Counted from the first letter of the stretch, positions 8,732 through 17,775 are shown. The stretch: 64,000 bases of DNA from Mycolicibacterium gilvum (GCF_900454025.1 NZ_UGQM01000001.1:3224001-3288000); one strand, 5' to 3'. Notes: a model not told the origin generated them from the sequence alone. Numbers and translations: made by a program.

Positions 8732-10372
8732 TCACACCGCGAAATCGACCCGATCGATGTGATCGGCCACCCGTAACGCGTTGGCCGCGACGGTCAGACT
8801 GGGATTCAGTCCGGCGCTCGACGGGAAGAACGACGTGTCGACGACATAGAGGTTCTCGACGTCATGGGCCCGGTTCTGCGGGTCGAGAACACTGGTCGCC
8901 GGGTCCGTACCGAAACGGCATGTGCCACAGACATGACCGAGGTTGGCGTTGTTCCTGCCGCTACCCAGCGCACGGGTGCGAAAGGGTTCGAGCACCTGGG
9001 TGAACAGCCGCAGGAACTCGGCGTGCCGGCGGATCTCACCGGGGTGCAGGCGGTACTGGATGCGCATCCGCTGGCGGCCGTCGGACGCCGTCCGGCCGGC
9101 CGGTGTCACGCGGTTGTCCAGATAGGGCAGATCCTCCATCATCGCTGCCAGCACCAGGCCGCCGGTGAAGAATCTCTCGTAGATCTCGCGAACGATCGGT
9201 GCCATCAGCCGCAATGCCCTTGCCTGCGGACCAGGCCGGTTGATCACCCACTCCATGGGTGGGATGGCGCCGAACGACTGGATGGTGCCGTACTTCTGAC
9301 CTTGCCAGAAGTAGAAGTCGTTCAGGCCGATCTCCTTGTTGGCGTGCGTGATCGCGGAGTCACGTTCCGGCCAGATCTCGATCGGGTCGAGCAGGTGGCG
9401 CATCAGATTCCGGCCGACCCAGTCCGAACCGTTGGCCAATCCGCCGGGCCAGTCCCCGGAGCGGGAGTTGAGCAGGATCAGGGGCGTGGCCAGCGCCCCG
9501 GCGGCCAGCACGACCACGCGGCCTTTCAGCGCAAGCGTGGTACCGCGATGCTCGCAGATCACAGTGCGCACCCGGCGGCGATCGGCATCCAGGTGCACCA
9601 CGCGGCACTCGGTCAACAGCCGGGCGCCGTGCTCGGTGACAGCGGGCAGCACGCAGTTGCGGGCCGCCTCGTTCTTGCAGGGCCGGTCACACAGGAATGT
9701 CTGGCACGTCATGCACCCGTCGGTGTAGTCACACGCCATCGGGAGGTGGTAAGGGTTCAATCCCCGATCGGCCAGATGGGCGACGAGAGGGCGGTTGTCG
9801 GGGGAGAACGGCGGTGCCGAAGGCAAACCGACAGCAGCTGATTCAGGTCGGAGGGGATCTGCTTGGCCCCGTACCTTGAGCAGTCTTTCCGCCTCCGAAT
9901 ACCACGGCGCCATCTCGTCATAACTGACCGGCCAGGCGTCCGGGACCGTGGAATCGCCGGGATCGGTGAAGTTCTGTCGGGGTGTGAAGTCCTGAGCGAA
10001 GAAGCGTTCGCACACCATTCCGTAGAGCGCCGAAGACCCGCCGGTCCCGCTGCCGATGAACGGCACGAAACGTTTCGGACGCCGACCGCTGATGTCCTCG
10101 ACTTCGTCGGTGGATCGCCCCGCACGGGCGAGCGCGTCGAAGTAGGTCTCGGCGGATCGGCCGGCGCGAGGCTCGGCCAGTTCCGGAACCGCGGCGCGAA
10201 TCGTTCCGGCCGTACCCGGCAGCGTCGACCGCCCCTTCTCCACGAACAGCACGCGACGACCCGCGCGGGCCAACCGATGGCCGAGGACGCCCCCACCCAT
10301 GCCGGCGCCGATGACGATCACGTCCCAGGTGGCGGCTTCGGCTTCGCGCGCGTCCACCTCGGTGTCAGGCAC
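8732..10372 (-). CDS. GMC-family FAD oxidoreductase
   Basis: A flavoprotein of the glucose-methanol-choline oxidoreductase family. The FAD-binding motif IVIGAGMGGG is near the N-terminus, and the C-terminal GMC block HVCGTCRFG ... SAGLNPSLTVAANALR is intact. A cysteine-rich patch GCMTCQTFLCDRPC lies in the middle, unusual for the simplest GMC enzymes. The GTG at 10372 gives 546 residues and is preceded by GAGGAG at 6-nt spacing; a TTG at 10420 in the same frame has no such site. GMC enzymes oxidise alcohols, often of sugars. With the two Gfo/Idh/MocA proteins it may form a sugar-oxidising set (inference). Confidence 0.82.
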   Translation of the reverse strand: MPDTEVDAREAEAATWDVIVIGAGMGGGVLGHRLARAGRRVLFVEKGRSTLPGTAGTIRAAVPELAEPRAGRSAETYFDALARAGRSTDEVEDISGRRPKRFVPFIGSGTGGSSALYGMVCERFFAQDFTPRQNFTDPGDSTVPDAWPVSYDEMAPWYSEAERLLKVRGQADPLRPESAAVGLPSAPPFSPDNRPLVAHLADRGLNPYHLPMACDYTDGCMTCQTFLCDRPCKNEAARNCVLPAVTEHGARLLTECRVVHLDADRRRVRTVICEHRGTTLALKGRVVVLAAGALATPLILLNSRSGDWPGGLANGSDWVGRNLMRHLLDPIEIWPERDSAITHANKEIGLNDFYFWQGQKYGTIQSFGAIPPMEWVINRPGPQARALRLMAPIVREIYERFFTGGLVLAAMMEDLPYLDNRVTPAGRTASDGRQRMRIQYRLHPGEIRRHAEFLRLFTQVLEPFRTRALGSGRNNANLGHVCGTCRFGTDPATSVLDPQNRAHDVENLYVVDTSFFPSSAGLNPSLTVAANALRVADHIDRVDFAV

Positions 10373-10464
10373 GTCCCACTCCTCAGCGGTCAGGCCCAAA
10401 GAGGCGCACCGCCTGGGCAATTCGGGATCCTATCAACGTCGGGGCGCCGGCCGCCGCTGAACAC

Positions 10465-10497
10465 TTACCTGGACGTCAAAAACCGGTCATAATGACC
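10465..10497 (+). promoter_or_regulatory. Sigma-70-like promoter with palindrome over the -10
   Basis: TTACCT (10465-10470) and CATAAT (10488-10493) are separated by 17 nt, a good housekeeping promoter geometry reading toward the glycosyltransferase at 10559. GGTCAT-A-ATGACC (10485-10497) is a perfect 6-bp-arm palindrome covering the -10, so a repressor could compete with RNA polymerase there. Confidence 0.45.
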
Positions 10498-10558
10498 CCG
10501 ACGTGCGTGCGCACGCGACCGAGAGGCCGGAAACCGCGATGAACCGGGAAAGACTGAC

Positions 10559-11839
10559 ATGAGATTCGTGATGTCGAGCTACGGAGGCCGGGGAGACGTC
10601 GAACCCGCCGTCGTCGTAGGGCGGGAACTGCAGCAGCGCGGCCACGATGTGCTGATCGCCGTTCCGCCGAACCTCGTGGGTTTCGCCGAGTCGGCCGGCC
10701 TCGCGGCAGTGGCGTACGGCCTGGACTCCGGTCCTGTCCTGGAACTGCAGCGGCGGTACTTCACGTGCTATTCGCGGACGCCGTGGAAGCTCAGGGAGAT
10801 CAGCAGGATGGCCCGCGAGACCGAAGCGTTCGCCGCCGAATGCTGGACGGAGATGACCAGAACGCTGCATTCGGTCTGCGCCGACGCCGATCTTCTGCTC
10901 ACCGGACTGATCTTCGAACAACCCGCCGCCAATGTCGCTGAGGCACTGGATATCCCACTGGCCACCCTGCAGTATTTTCCGTGCCGCCCCCACGGGCGGT
11001 TGCTGCCCTTCCTCCCGCCGTTGTTGAGCCGGCTGGCCATGACGGGTAACGACTGGGCGGCGTGGCGGGGGACACGCACGGCCGAGGACACCCAGCGCCG
11101 CGAACTGGGACTGCCCGGCAGCACCGGCCCCGCACCGCGGCGCATCGTCGACAGGGGGGCGTTGGAGATCCAGGCTTATGAGCAGGTGTGTTTCCCGGGC
11201 CTGGCCTCGGAGTGGGCGGATTGGAACAGTCGACGCCCGCCGCGCAGACCGTTTGTCGGCGCTCTGGCGATGGCGTCGCCCACCGAGTCCGATGAACAGA
11301 CCGCGGCGTGGATTGCCAGCGGGGAGCCGCCGCTGTTCTTCGGATTCGGCAGCGTCCCCCTCGGATCCCCGGCCGAGACCGCCGCGATGATCGCGGGGGC
11401 CTGCTCGGCGCTGGGGCTGCGCGCCGTGGTCGGCGCCGGCGGTACGGATTTCGGCGGGGTGCCCGAGTACGACAACATCAGGCTCGTCGGACAGGTGAAC
11501 TACGCGACCATCTTCCCGATGTGTCGCGCCGTGGTGCATCACGGGGGCTCCGGTACGCTCGCCGCCTGTCTGCGTGCCGGGGTCCCGCAGCTGGTTCTGT
11601 GGACCCTGCCCGATCAGCCGTTCTTCGCAGCACAGCTCAAACGCCTCCACGTGGGCACCGGCCGCCGCTTCTCCGCCACCACGGAGAAGACCCTGATCAA
11701 AGATCTGCGCCGGATCCTGGCGCCGGAGTACGTCGCAGGCGCGCGCACCCTCGCGGCGCAGACGAGCACACCGGCCCAGAGCGCGGCCGCCGCGGCCGAT
11801 CACGTCGAGGAGTTCGCCCGCCTGCGCAGCGCCGTCTGA
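10559..11839 (+). CDS. GPL-type glycosyltransferase, copy 2
   Basis: A 426-residue GT-B enzyme paralogous to copies 1 and 3. It carries GGRGDVEP at the N-terminus, the family motif ALEIQAYEQVCFPGLASEW and the donor-site motif HHGGSGTLAACLRAGVP. The ATG at 10559 has GGGAAAG about 8 nt upstream. The gene stands alone between a divergent GMC oxidoreductase and a convergent methyltransferase, with its own promoter. It likely transfers a deoxyhexose in assembly of the lipopeptide glycan; donor and acceptor are not resolved. Confidence 0.88.
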   Translation: MRFVMSSYGGRGDVEPAVVVGRELQQRGHDVLIAVPPNLVGFAESAGLAAVAYGLDSGPVLELQRRYFTCYSRTPWKLREISRMARETEAFAAECWTEMTRTLHSVCADADLLLTGLIFEQPAANVAEALDIPLATLQYFPCRPHGRLLPFLPPLLSRLAMTGNDWAAWRGTRTAEDTQRRELGLPGSTGPAPRRIVDRGALEIQAYEQVCFPGLASEWADWNSRRPPRRPFVGALAMASPTESDEQTAAWIASGEPPLFFGFGSVPLGSPAETAAMIAGACSALGLRAVVGAGGTDFGGVPEYDNIRLVGQVNYATIFPMCRAVVHHGGSGTLAACLRAGVPQLVLWTLPDQPFFAAQLKRLHVGTGRRFSATTEKTLIKDLRRILAPEYVAGARTLAAQTSTPAQSAAAAADHVEEFARLRSAV

Positions 11840-11909
11840 CGTCTCGGGCGTCCATCGCGCCGCGGACGAAGTTTGCCAGAATTGCGTACCGCGGCGGAGG
11901 ACGTGAGCT

Positions 11910-12734
11910 CTAGTTGCGGATCAGAAAACCGTTCGGAGCGAATGTGAATCCGAACTTGTCCTCTCGCATCACATCGTGGGTGTAATCGTCGGGAAACTCA
12001 TTTTCGTACGCCTTGATGGCCTCGTAGGGCCCGGGCCCCCATCCTGGGAGGACCGGATGGCCGTTCACGCACGAATCTTCCACCAGTAGGTAATCGCCGG
12101 GGGACAAGAGCGGCCGGAGAAGCTTCATCTCCGCCAGCACGTGATCCTTGGAGTGGTCGCTGTCGAGAATCGCGAAGATCCTGCCCGGGAACTCCTCTTT
12201 GAGTTGCGCTATGCGGTCGGCCACAGCCGGGACGATGGACGAGGATTCGACGAAGACGATGTCAGGGTCGTTGGTGGTGGCGGGGTCGAGGCGCTGATGG
12301 CTGATGTCCACCGACAACACCTTGAACGGTGTGCCTACGCGCTGCATGATGTGGGCGAAGAACAGCGCCGATCCGCCGCGGTTCGAACCGAATTCGATGA
12401 TCAGCGACGGCTTCAGGTCGAAAAGGATCTCCTGGTAGTTCCACATGTCGGCGACCGATTTCCAGCATTCCACACCGAGCCACGTGGTCTTGTTCCACAC
12501 AAAGGTGTTGTAATACCACTTGTGGTATTCCTCGCCCTCGGAACCGGTGGGCTGATAAAGCACTATGGACAGTGCCGAATTCATCACTCGTCGCAATGAT
12601 TTCGCGGTAGCGACGGCAAGTTGGCCGATCGATTTCCGATCTTTGTCGTTCGGGCCGTAGGAAGGTAACTCGCGGCGTAGCGCAAGGTTGGTGCGGCCCT
12701 GATTCCGCTCTTCGTTGTTTTGACGCCTCTGCAC
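11910..12734 (-). CDS. Rhamnosyl O-methyltransferase, Rv2959c/CmcI type, copy 1
   Basis: A 274-residue methyltransferase of the cephalosporin-hydroxylase-like family. The blocks EEYHKWYYN, CWKSVADMWNYQEI, IEFGSNRGGSA, AILDSDHS and the C-terminus NGFLIRN match the mycobacterial rhamnosyl O-methyltransferases of phenolic glycolipid and GPL synthesis. The GTG at 12734 is chosen because the protein then aligns end to end with the 275-residue paralogue at 15484-16311, which also begins GTG CAG; 44 upstream codons are unrelated. There is no Shine-Dalgarno, but a -10 lies 6 nt upstream. It likely methylates a rhamnose hydroxyl of the lipopeptide glycan. Confidence 0.88.
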   Translation of the reverse strand: MQRRQNNEERNQGRTNLALRRELPSYGPNDKDRKSIGQLAVATAKSLRRVMNSALSIVLYQPTGSEGEEYHKWYYNTFVWNKTTWLGVECWKSVADMWNYQEILFDLKPSLIIEFGSNRGGSALFFAHIMQRVGTPFKVLSVDISHQRLDPATTNDPDIVFVESSSIVPAVADRIAQLKEEFPGRIFAILDSDHSKDHVLAEMKLLRPLLSPGDYLLVEDSCVNGHPVLPGWGPGPYEAIKAYENEFPDDYTHDVMREDKFGFTFAPNGFLIRN

Positions 12735-12740
12735 GGGCGC

Positions 12741-12746
12741 AGAGTA
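12741..12746 (-). promoter_or_regulatory. -10 element of a probable leaderless promoter
   Basis: Read on the minus strand this is TACTCT, a TANNNT -10 that ends 6 nt before the GTG at 12734. The same arrangement is found before the paralogous gene at 16311. Confidence 0.45.
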
Positions 12747-12981
12747 GCAGCCAAAAGTCTTGTCGAGCGGCCGTCTGGACGAACTCCGATCCCGCGGGAA
12801 TCCGGTCGATCCACCGCCGCGACGAGGCATGCGCCGTGGACACCCGATGTTCGCGAGAATTCGCAATACCGAACGGATTGACGTTCGCGTTAGTTAGACT
12901 GCGGCCGAGGTGAGTGGTGGGAGGCCCTCGCTGTCGTCGTCGCCGGAACTTCGCAGGGGGACTGAAAGGGCTTGGTACCGC

Positions 12982-14364
12982 ATGGCTAGGGGAGCGTTCG
13001 TACGCAGCGACGCCGAGATCGATCTGCTGGTCCGCGGTATGCGGTCGGGAATCGCGGTCGTTGGCTTCGGTTACATCGGCACCGTCATCGGAGCAGTGCT
13101 GGCCGACCGCGGATGGCCCGTGACCGGGATCGACGTGCGCCGCAGCGTTGTCGACGACATCAACCAGGGCCGGACGTCGGTCGCCGAACCGGGCCTCGGC
13201 GAAATGGTCGCCAACACCGTGCGGATCGGCCGGCTCCGCGCCACAACGGATTTCGGGGCCATCGCGGACACCGATTTCGTCATCGTCAACGTCGGCACGC
13301 CGCTGGGTCCCGACTACGAGCCGATCGTCGACGACATCAAGGCCGCCGCACGAGCTGTCGGAGAACACCTGCAACCCGGGCACGTCGTGATCCTCAAGAG
13401 CACGGTTCCGCCGGACACCACCGAGACCCTGGTCCGACCGATCCTCGAAGAGGCCTCGGGCCTGCGCGCCGGCCTCGACTTCGGGTTGGCGTTCTGCCCC
13501 GAACGCCTCGCCGAGGGTCAGGCCATCCACGAGCTGACATCGATTCCGGTCGTGGTCGGGGCCGTCGACGAATGCAGCGCCAGGGCATGTGCCTCCCTGT
13601 GGCGACATGCCCTGGGAGTCGAGTCCGTGATCGTCGAGGATCCGAGAACCGCCGAGATGGTCAAGCTCGCCGACAACGTGTGGGTGGACCTCAACGTCGC
13701 GCTGGCCAACGAGCTCGCGAAGGTCTGCGATCGACTCGGAATGGATGCGCTCCAGGTCATCGAGGCGGCCAACACGATGCCCAAGGGTGGCCATCCGGTC
13801 AACATCCTGCGGCCGAGCATGGGTGTGGGCGGTTACTGCCTCACCAAAGACCCGTGGTTCGTCAACCATCTCGGGCAGTCCCTCGGACTCGAGCTGTCGA
13901 TTCCGCGGACATCACGGACCGTCAACGACACCATGCCCGGCTACACCTACGGTCTACTCGGACAACTTCTGGCCGATCAGGGAAAGACCATCGAGGGCAG
14001 CAAGATTGCCGTGCTCGGGATCGCGTTCAAGAACAACACCGGCGACTGCCGGCTCACCCCGACCAAGTACATCGTGTCGATGCTCGAAGATTCGCGGTGC
14101 CAGTTGTCGATCCACGACCCGTGGGTGCACGACGACGAAGCCCTCTCGGTGACCACGATCCCGTTGACCCCGGACATCGAGTCGGCGATCAAGGACGCCG
14201 ACGCACTGGTGGTTCTGGCGGGGCATCGAGAGTTCCACCAGGTCCCGTTGACCCGGCTGGCAGATCTCACTGCCGACGGGTGCGTGTTCCTCGACGGGCG
14301 CAACAGTTTCGACCCCGCAGCCGTGCGGGCCGCCGGCTTCGTCTACAAGGGCATCGGCCGTTGA
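12982..14364 (+). CDS. UDP-glucose/GDP-mannose dehydrogenase family protein
   Basis: A 460-residue NAD-dependent nucleotide-sugar dehydrogenase that oxidises C6 of a UDP-sugar to the uronate. Visible are the Rossmann motif GFGYIG (about residue 26), the LKSTVPP block and the catalytic cysteine in GGYCLTKDPW (Cys286). The start is uncertain: ATG 12982 is used; GTG 12910 or ATG 13039 are in frame. The GYCLTKD form recalls UDP-N-acetylhexosamine dehydrogenases as well as UDP-glucose dehydrogenase, so the substrate is open. It is followed after 46 nt by a UDP-glucuronate decarboxylase-like gene, which favours a UDP-Glc to UDP-GlcA to pentose route. Confidence 0.8.
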   Translation: MARGAFVRSDAEIDLLVRGMRSGIAVVGFGYIGTVIGAVLADRGWPVTGIDVRRSVVDDINQGRTSVAEPGLGEMVANTVRIGRLRATTDFGAIADTDFVIVNVGTPLGPDYEPIVDDIKAAARAVGEHLQPGHVVILKSTVPPDTTETLVRPILEEASGLRAGLDFGLAFCPERLAEGQAIHELTSIPVVVGAVDECSARACASLWRHALGVESVIVEDPRTAEMVKLADNVWVDLNVALANELAKVCDRLGMDALQVIEAANTMPKGGHPVNILRPSMGVGGYCLTKDPWFVNHLGQSLGLELSIPRTSRTVNDTMPGYTYGLLGQLLADQGKTIEGSKIAVLGIAFKNNTGDCRLTPTKYIVSMLEDSRCQLSIHDPWVHDDEALSVTTIPLTPDIESAIKDADALVVLAGHREFHQVPLTRLADLTADGCVFLDGRNSFDPAAVRAAGFVYKGIGR

Positions 14365-14410
14365 CCGGGGCCTGAAGCCCTTCGAACACCCAGAGGAAAA
14401 GAGAGCAACC

Positions 14411-15391
14411 ATGTCCAATGTCGTCGTGACGGGTGGCTACGGCTTCGTCGGTTCACATCTGGTCACCGCACTGCTCGACCGCGGGGACACGGTCACGGTG
14501 TTCGACTACGCGAAGAACACCCATGACACGAGCATCGAGTTCGACCGGCACCCCGGCTTCCGGTTCGTCCAGGGTGATGTGACCGATCTGGCCGCACTGG
14601 AGGCGGCGATAACGCCTGATGTCGACACCGTCTTCCACCTCGCGTCGGTGGTCGGGGTCAACAAGTATGTCGAGGACCCGATGCGCGTCGTCGACGTCAG
14701 CGTGATCGGCACCCGGAATGTGTTGACGCTGAGCCACCGTCACGGCGCCCGCCTGGTTTTCACCAGCACCTCGGAGGTGTACGGGAAGAATCCCGGCGTC
14801 CCGTGGAAAGAGGACGACGATCGCGTGCTCGGATCGACACGTACCGCCCGCTGGAGCTACAGCACGAGCAAGGCGATGGCCGAGCACATGGTCTTCGGTA
14901 TGCACGACGCGTACGGCCTACCCGTCACCGTTGTCCGGTTCTTCAACGTGTACGGACCGCGCCAGAACCCGATCTTCCTGTTGTCGAAGAGCATTCACAG
15001 GATCCTCAACGGTCGCGAACCGCTGCTCTACGACTCCGGCGACCAGACCCGGTGCTTCACCTACGTCGACGACGCCGTGGCGGGCACCCTCCTCGCCGCC
15101 GACAGCGACGCGGGAATCGGTGAGGTGTTCAACATCGGCAGCATGACCGAGACGACGATGCGCGACGCGGTCGATCTCGCGATCAAGATCGCCAAGGTGG
15201 ATGCCGTGTCGAGCACTGCCGCGTTCGACACTGTCGAGCGTTACGGCGCCCGCTACGAGGACATCCCGCGCCGCGTTCCCGACTCGACGAAGGCGCAGCG
15301 GATGCTGGGCTGGCGACTCGAGGTGGACCTGGAGGAGGGGATTCGCCGCACCATCGACTGGGCGCGGGCCAATCCCTGGTATCTCGACTGA
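14411..15391 (+). CDS. NAD-dependent epimerase/decarboxylase, UDP-glucuronate decarboxylase-like
   Basis: A 326-residue extended SDR. It has the TGGYGFVGSH cofactor motif at the N-terminus, STSEVYG with the Glu typical of UDP-glucuronate decarboxylases (UXS and the ArnA decarboxylase domain), and the catalytic pair in RWSYSTSK. It would make UDP-xylose or a 4-keto-pentose from UDP-GlcA supplied by the adjacent dehydrogenase. A 4-epimerase activity is the main alternative. The ATG at 14411 has AGGAAAAGAG upstream. It forms a two-gene operon with the dehydrogenase and ends at a strong hairpin. Confidence 0.72.
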   Translation: MSNVVVTGGYGFVGSHLVTALLDRGDTVTVFDYAKNTHDTSIEFDRHPGFRFVQGDVTDLAALEAAITPDVDTVFHLASVVGVNKYVEDPMRVVDVSVIGTRNVLTLSHRHGARLVFTSTSEVYGKNPGVPWKEDDDRVLGSTRTARWSYSTSKAMAEHMVFGMHDAYGLPVTVVRFFNVYGPRQNPIFLLSKSIHRILNGREPLLYDSGDQTRCFTYVDDAVAGTLLAADSDAGIGEVFNIGSMTETTMRDAVDLAIKIAKVDAVSSTAAFDTVERYGARYEDIPRRVPDSTKAQRMLGWRLEVDLEEGIRRTIDWARANPWYLD

Positions 15392-15415
15392 GGACCCGGA
15401 CACGCCGACGACGCA

Positions 15416-15442
15416 GCGGCGGCACGGATTCCGTGCCGCCGC
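15416..15442. terminator. GC-rich hairpin between convergent genes
   Basis: A perfect 12-bp stem (15416-15427 with 15431-15442) closes a 3-nt loop ATT. It lies between the stop of the decarboxylase-like gene and the stop of the convergent methyltransferase gene. It lacks a long T tract on either side, as is common for mycobacterial terminators, and could serve both directions. Confidence 0.6.
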
Positions 15443-15483
15443 GGTGTCGTTTGAGCGTCAGGTGCCCGCAGGCACGCGTTCCG

Positions 15484-16311
15484 TTAGTTGCGGATCAGGA
15501 ATCCGTACGGCGCGAAGGTGAATCCGAACTTGTTCTCCCGAGCCACATCATGGGTGTAGTCGTTCGGGAACTCTTCCTCGTATGCCTCGATGGCTTCGTA
15601 AGGGCCCGGCCCCCATCCGGGAAGGTTGGGGTGACCGTTGAGCATGGAGTCCTCCACGATCAGGTAGTCACCCTTCTTCAGGAGCGGCCGCAGCAGTTTC
15701 ATCTCCGCGAGCACGTGTTCCATCGAGTGGTCGCTGTCGAGGATCGCGAAGGTCTTGCCCGGGATCTCGTTCTGGAGGCGCCGGATGTGCTCGGCCACGG
15801 CGGGTACCGTCGAGCGCGACTTGACGAACTGGACGTCGGGGTCGCGCTGAGCGATCGGGTTGAGCAGTTGGTGGGTGACATCGACGGAGAGAAGGTTGAA
15901 CGGTTCGCCGATGCGCCGCATGGTGTCGGCGAAGAACATCGCGGATCCGCCGTGGGCGGTGCCGAACTCGATGAACAGGGACGGCTTCAGGTCGAACAGG
16001 ATCTCCTGGTAGTTCCACATGTCGCTGACCGACTTCCAGCAGTCGACCCCCATCCATGTGGTCTGCTTCCACACGTTCGTGTTGTAGTACCACTTGTGGT
16101 ACTCCTCGACCTCCGCGCCCGTCGACTCATAAAGGAAGGGCGCCAGCACACCGCTCGCCAGCCTTCTGCCCAGACCTGACGGAGTCGGCCGTTGCTCGTA
16201 GAGGGCCGTAGCGATGCGAAGGACTGAATTCCTGTCCACGAAACTGGCTTTCGGCGCGGAGTCCTCGCGGCTCAGCGTTCCCAGATTCCGGTCCCCGTGT
16301 TCTTTCTGCAC
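15484..16311 (-). CDS. Rhamnosyl O-methyltransferase, Rv2959c/CmcI type, copy 2
   Basis: A 275-residue paralogue of the gene at 11910-12734 with the same blocks: EEYHKWYYN, CWKSVSDMWNYQEI, IEFGTAHGGSA, AILDSDHS and the NGFLIRN-like end YGFLIRN. It likely methylates another position of the same or a neighbouring rhamnose, as the Rmt enzymes do in GPL. The GTG at 16311 has no Shine-Dalgarno but a -10 six nt upstream, so the message is probably leaderless. AT-rich DNA upstream (16355-16378) lies behind it. Confidence 0.88.
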   Translation of the reverse strand: MQKEHGDRNLGTLSREDSAPKASFVDRNSVLRIATALYEQRPTPSGLGRRLASGVLAPFLYESTGAEVEEYHKWYYNTNVWKQTTWMGVDCWKSVSDMWNYQEILFDLKPSLFIEFGTAHGGSAMFFADTMRRIGEPFNLLSVDVTHQLLNPIAQRDPDVQFVKSRSTVPAVAEHIRRLQNEIPGKTFAILDSDHSMEHVLAEMKLLRPLLKKGDYLIVEDSMLNGHPNLPGWGPGPYEAIEAYEEEFPNDYTHDVARENKFGFTFAPYGFLIRN

Positions 16312-16317
16312 CGCAGC

Positions 16318-16323
16318 AGGCTA
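16318..16323 (-). promoter_or_regulatory. -10 element of a probable leaderless promoter
   Basis: Read on the minus strand this is TAGCCT (TANNNT), ending 6 nt before the GTG at 16311. It mirrors the element before the paralogous methyltransferase gene at 12734. Confidence 0.45.
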
Positions 16324-16376
16324 GCTGACCGGCCGCTCACCCGGAGGAAGAATTGACATATACGTTATTTAATTTC

Positions 16377-17480
16377 TCACCGGGTCAGGACGCCCAGATC
16401 GCCTGATCTGAGCGTTCTTTCGCCGGCGTCGTCGACCCAGTCGAGAAGAGCGAGCAAACCGTCCTCGAGTCGCCACTTCGGGCGCCACCCGAGGTCGTCC
16501 TCGGCGGCGCTGACATCGCACTTCGCCGCACGCACGTCGCCGTCGCGGAACTTGCCGACGATCACCGGATCGGGAGCGTCGCACAGACGCGCCGCCATGG
16601 TGGCCAACTCGTGGATGGTGGTCGAGGCGCCGGACCCGATGTCGAGGCAGCGTGCCTTCGCCCGGGGTCGCTGCAGGGCGGCGAGCAGTGCGTCGACGAC
16701 GTCGTCGATGTACACGAAATCGCGAAGTATCCGTCCGTCCTCGTAGACCTCGAGCGGTTGCCGGGCACGGGACAGCCGAGCGAAGAGCGCGACGATCCCC
16801 GTATACGAGTTGGTCAGCGACTGACCCGGGCCGAAGACGTTCTGGAGCCGTAACACACTCAGCCGGGTGTCATGGGCGGCGGCCCACGATGCCAGGATGT
16901 GCTCCTGCGCAAGCTTTGTCGACGCATAGATGTTCGTAGGCCGGGGTTCTGTACGGTCCGCCGCACTCGCAAGGGGCAGCAGCGCAACCCCGTCCGGGCC
17001 CACGGGATCCCAGTTGCCTGCCGCCAGTTGCGCATGGGTACGCGGCGGTGGATAGACGACACCGGCGCCGGTGTCCCACGCCCCTTCGCCGTACACGGCT
17101 CGCGACGACGCCAACACGAGGTGTTCGGGCACGAAGTCGGCGCGGCCCAACGCGTCGACGAGTTGGGTCGTACCGACCACGTTCACCGAACCGTGCCGTG
17201 TCGCCTCGGAAAGGGATTGTGCCGTACCGGTTTCGGCTGCCAGATGCACGATCTGGGTCGGCTCGAACAGGCGCAGGACAGCGTCCCAGTCCGGAGCGTG
17301 GGTGACGTCTCCGGTGAACAGCCGGACTTCGCGCGGGAGCTCGACCACACACGGCTTGCGATGCACCTGCGGATGGAGAACATCCATTACCGCCACGTCG
17401 TGGCCGGCGTCGACGAGTCTGCGCGCGAGCGCGGATCCGATGAACCCCGCCCCGCCCGTGATGAGAACCGATGTCGTCAA
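16377..17480 (-). CDS. NAD-dependent epimerase, probable dTDP-L-rhamnose 4-epimerase
   Basis: A 367-residue extended SDR with TGGAGFIGSA at the N-terminus, SSRAVYGEG and the catalytic YASTK. The long insert between these (PPPRTHAQL ... NWDPVGPDG) resembles that of dTDP-L-rhamnose 4-epimerases of the WbiB/Tll group, which make dTDP-6-deoxy-L-talose. GPLs carry 6-deoxytalose on D-allo-threonine, and both terminal A domains of this NRPS read as Thr, so the assignment fits the context. The start is TTG at 17480, fixed by GGAGGG 7 nt upstream. Another sugar epimerase function remains possible. Confidence 0.7.
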   Translation of the reverse strand: MTTSVLITGGAGFIGSALARRLVDAGHDVAVMDVLHPQVHRKPCVVELPREVRLFTGDVTHAPDWDAVLRLFEPTQIVHLAAETGTAQSLSEATRHGSVNVVGTTQLVDALGRADFVPEHLVLASSRAVYGEGAWDTGAGVVYPPPRTHAQLAAGNWDPVGPDGVALLPLASAADRTEPRPTNIYASTKLAQEHILASWAAAHDTRLSVLRLQNVFGPGQSLTNSYTGIVALFARLSRARQPLEVYEDGRILRDFVYIDDVVDALLAALQRPRAKARCLDIGSGASTTIHELATMAARLCDAPDPVIVGKFRDGDVRAAKCDVSAAEDDLGWRPKWRLEDGLLALLDWVDDAGERTLRSGDLGVLTR

Positions 17481-17775
17481 CTGCCATCCCTCCAGCGCCT
17501 GCCCGGCCGCGCGCCGAAGGATCGGAGGTCGGCAGCAGCCACCGCGACTGCGCGCAACCCCTCGATTCCTGCGCGCAATCCCGATGGCACCAGACCTGTG
17601 TCCACCAGCCCCGCAGCGCGTATGACGTTGTCGGCTGAGCGCAAGGTCACCACCCGGGGACGAAGAACCGTTCGGTCGGGGAGAAAATTAGCACATACGT
17701 CAGTATTGCGTCCGGACTGGGACAAAAGTCAGGTCCGACGCCCTAGTCTGCTAGCCGAGACCCAGAGGAGAACTG

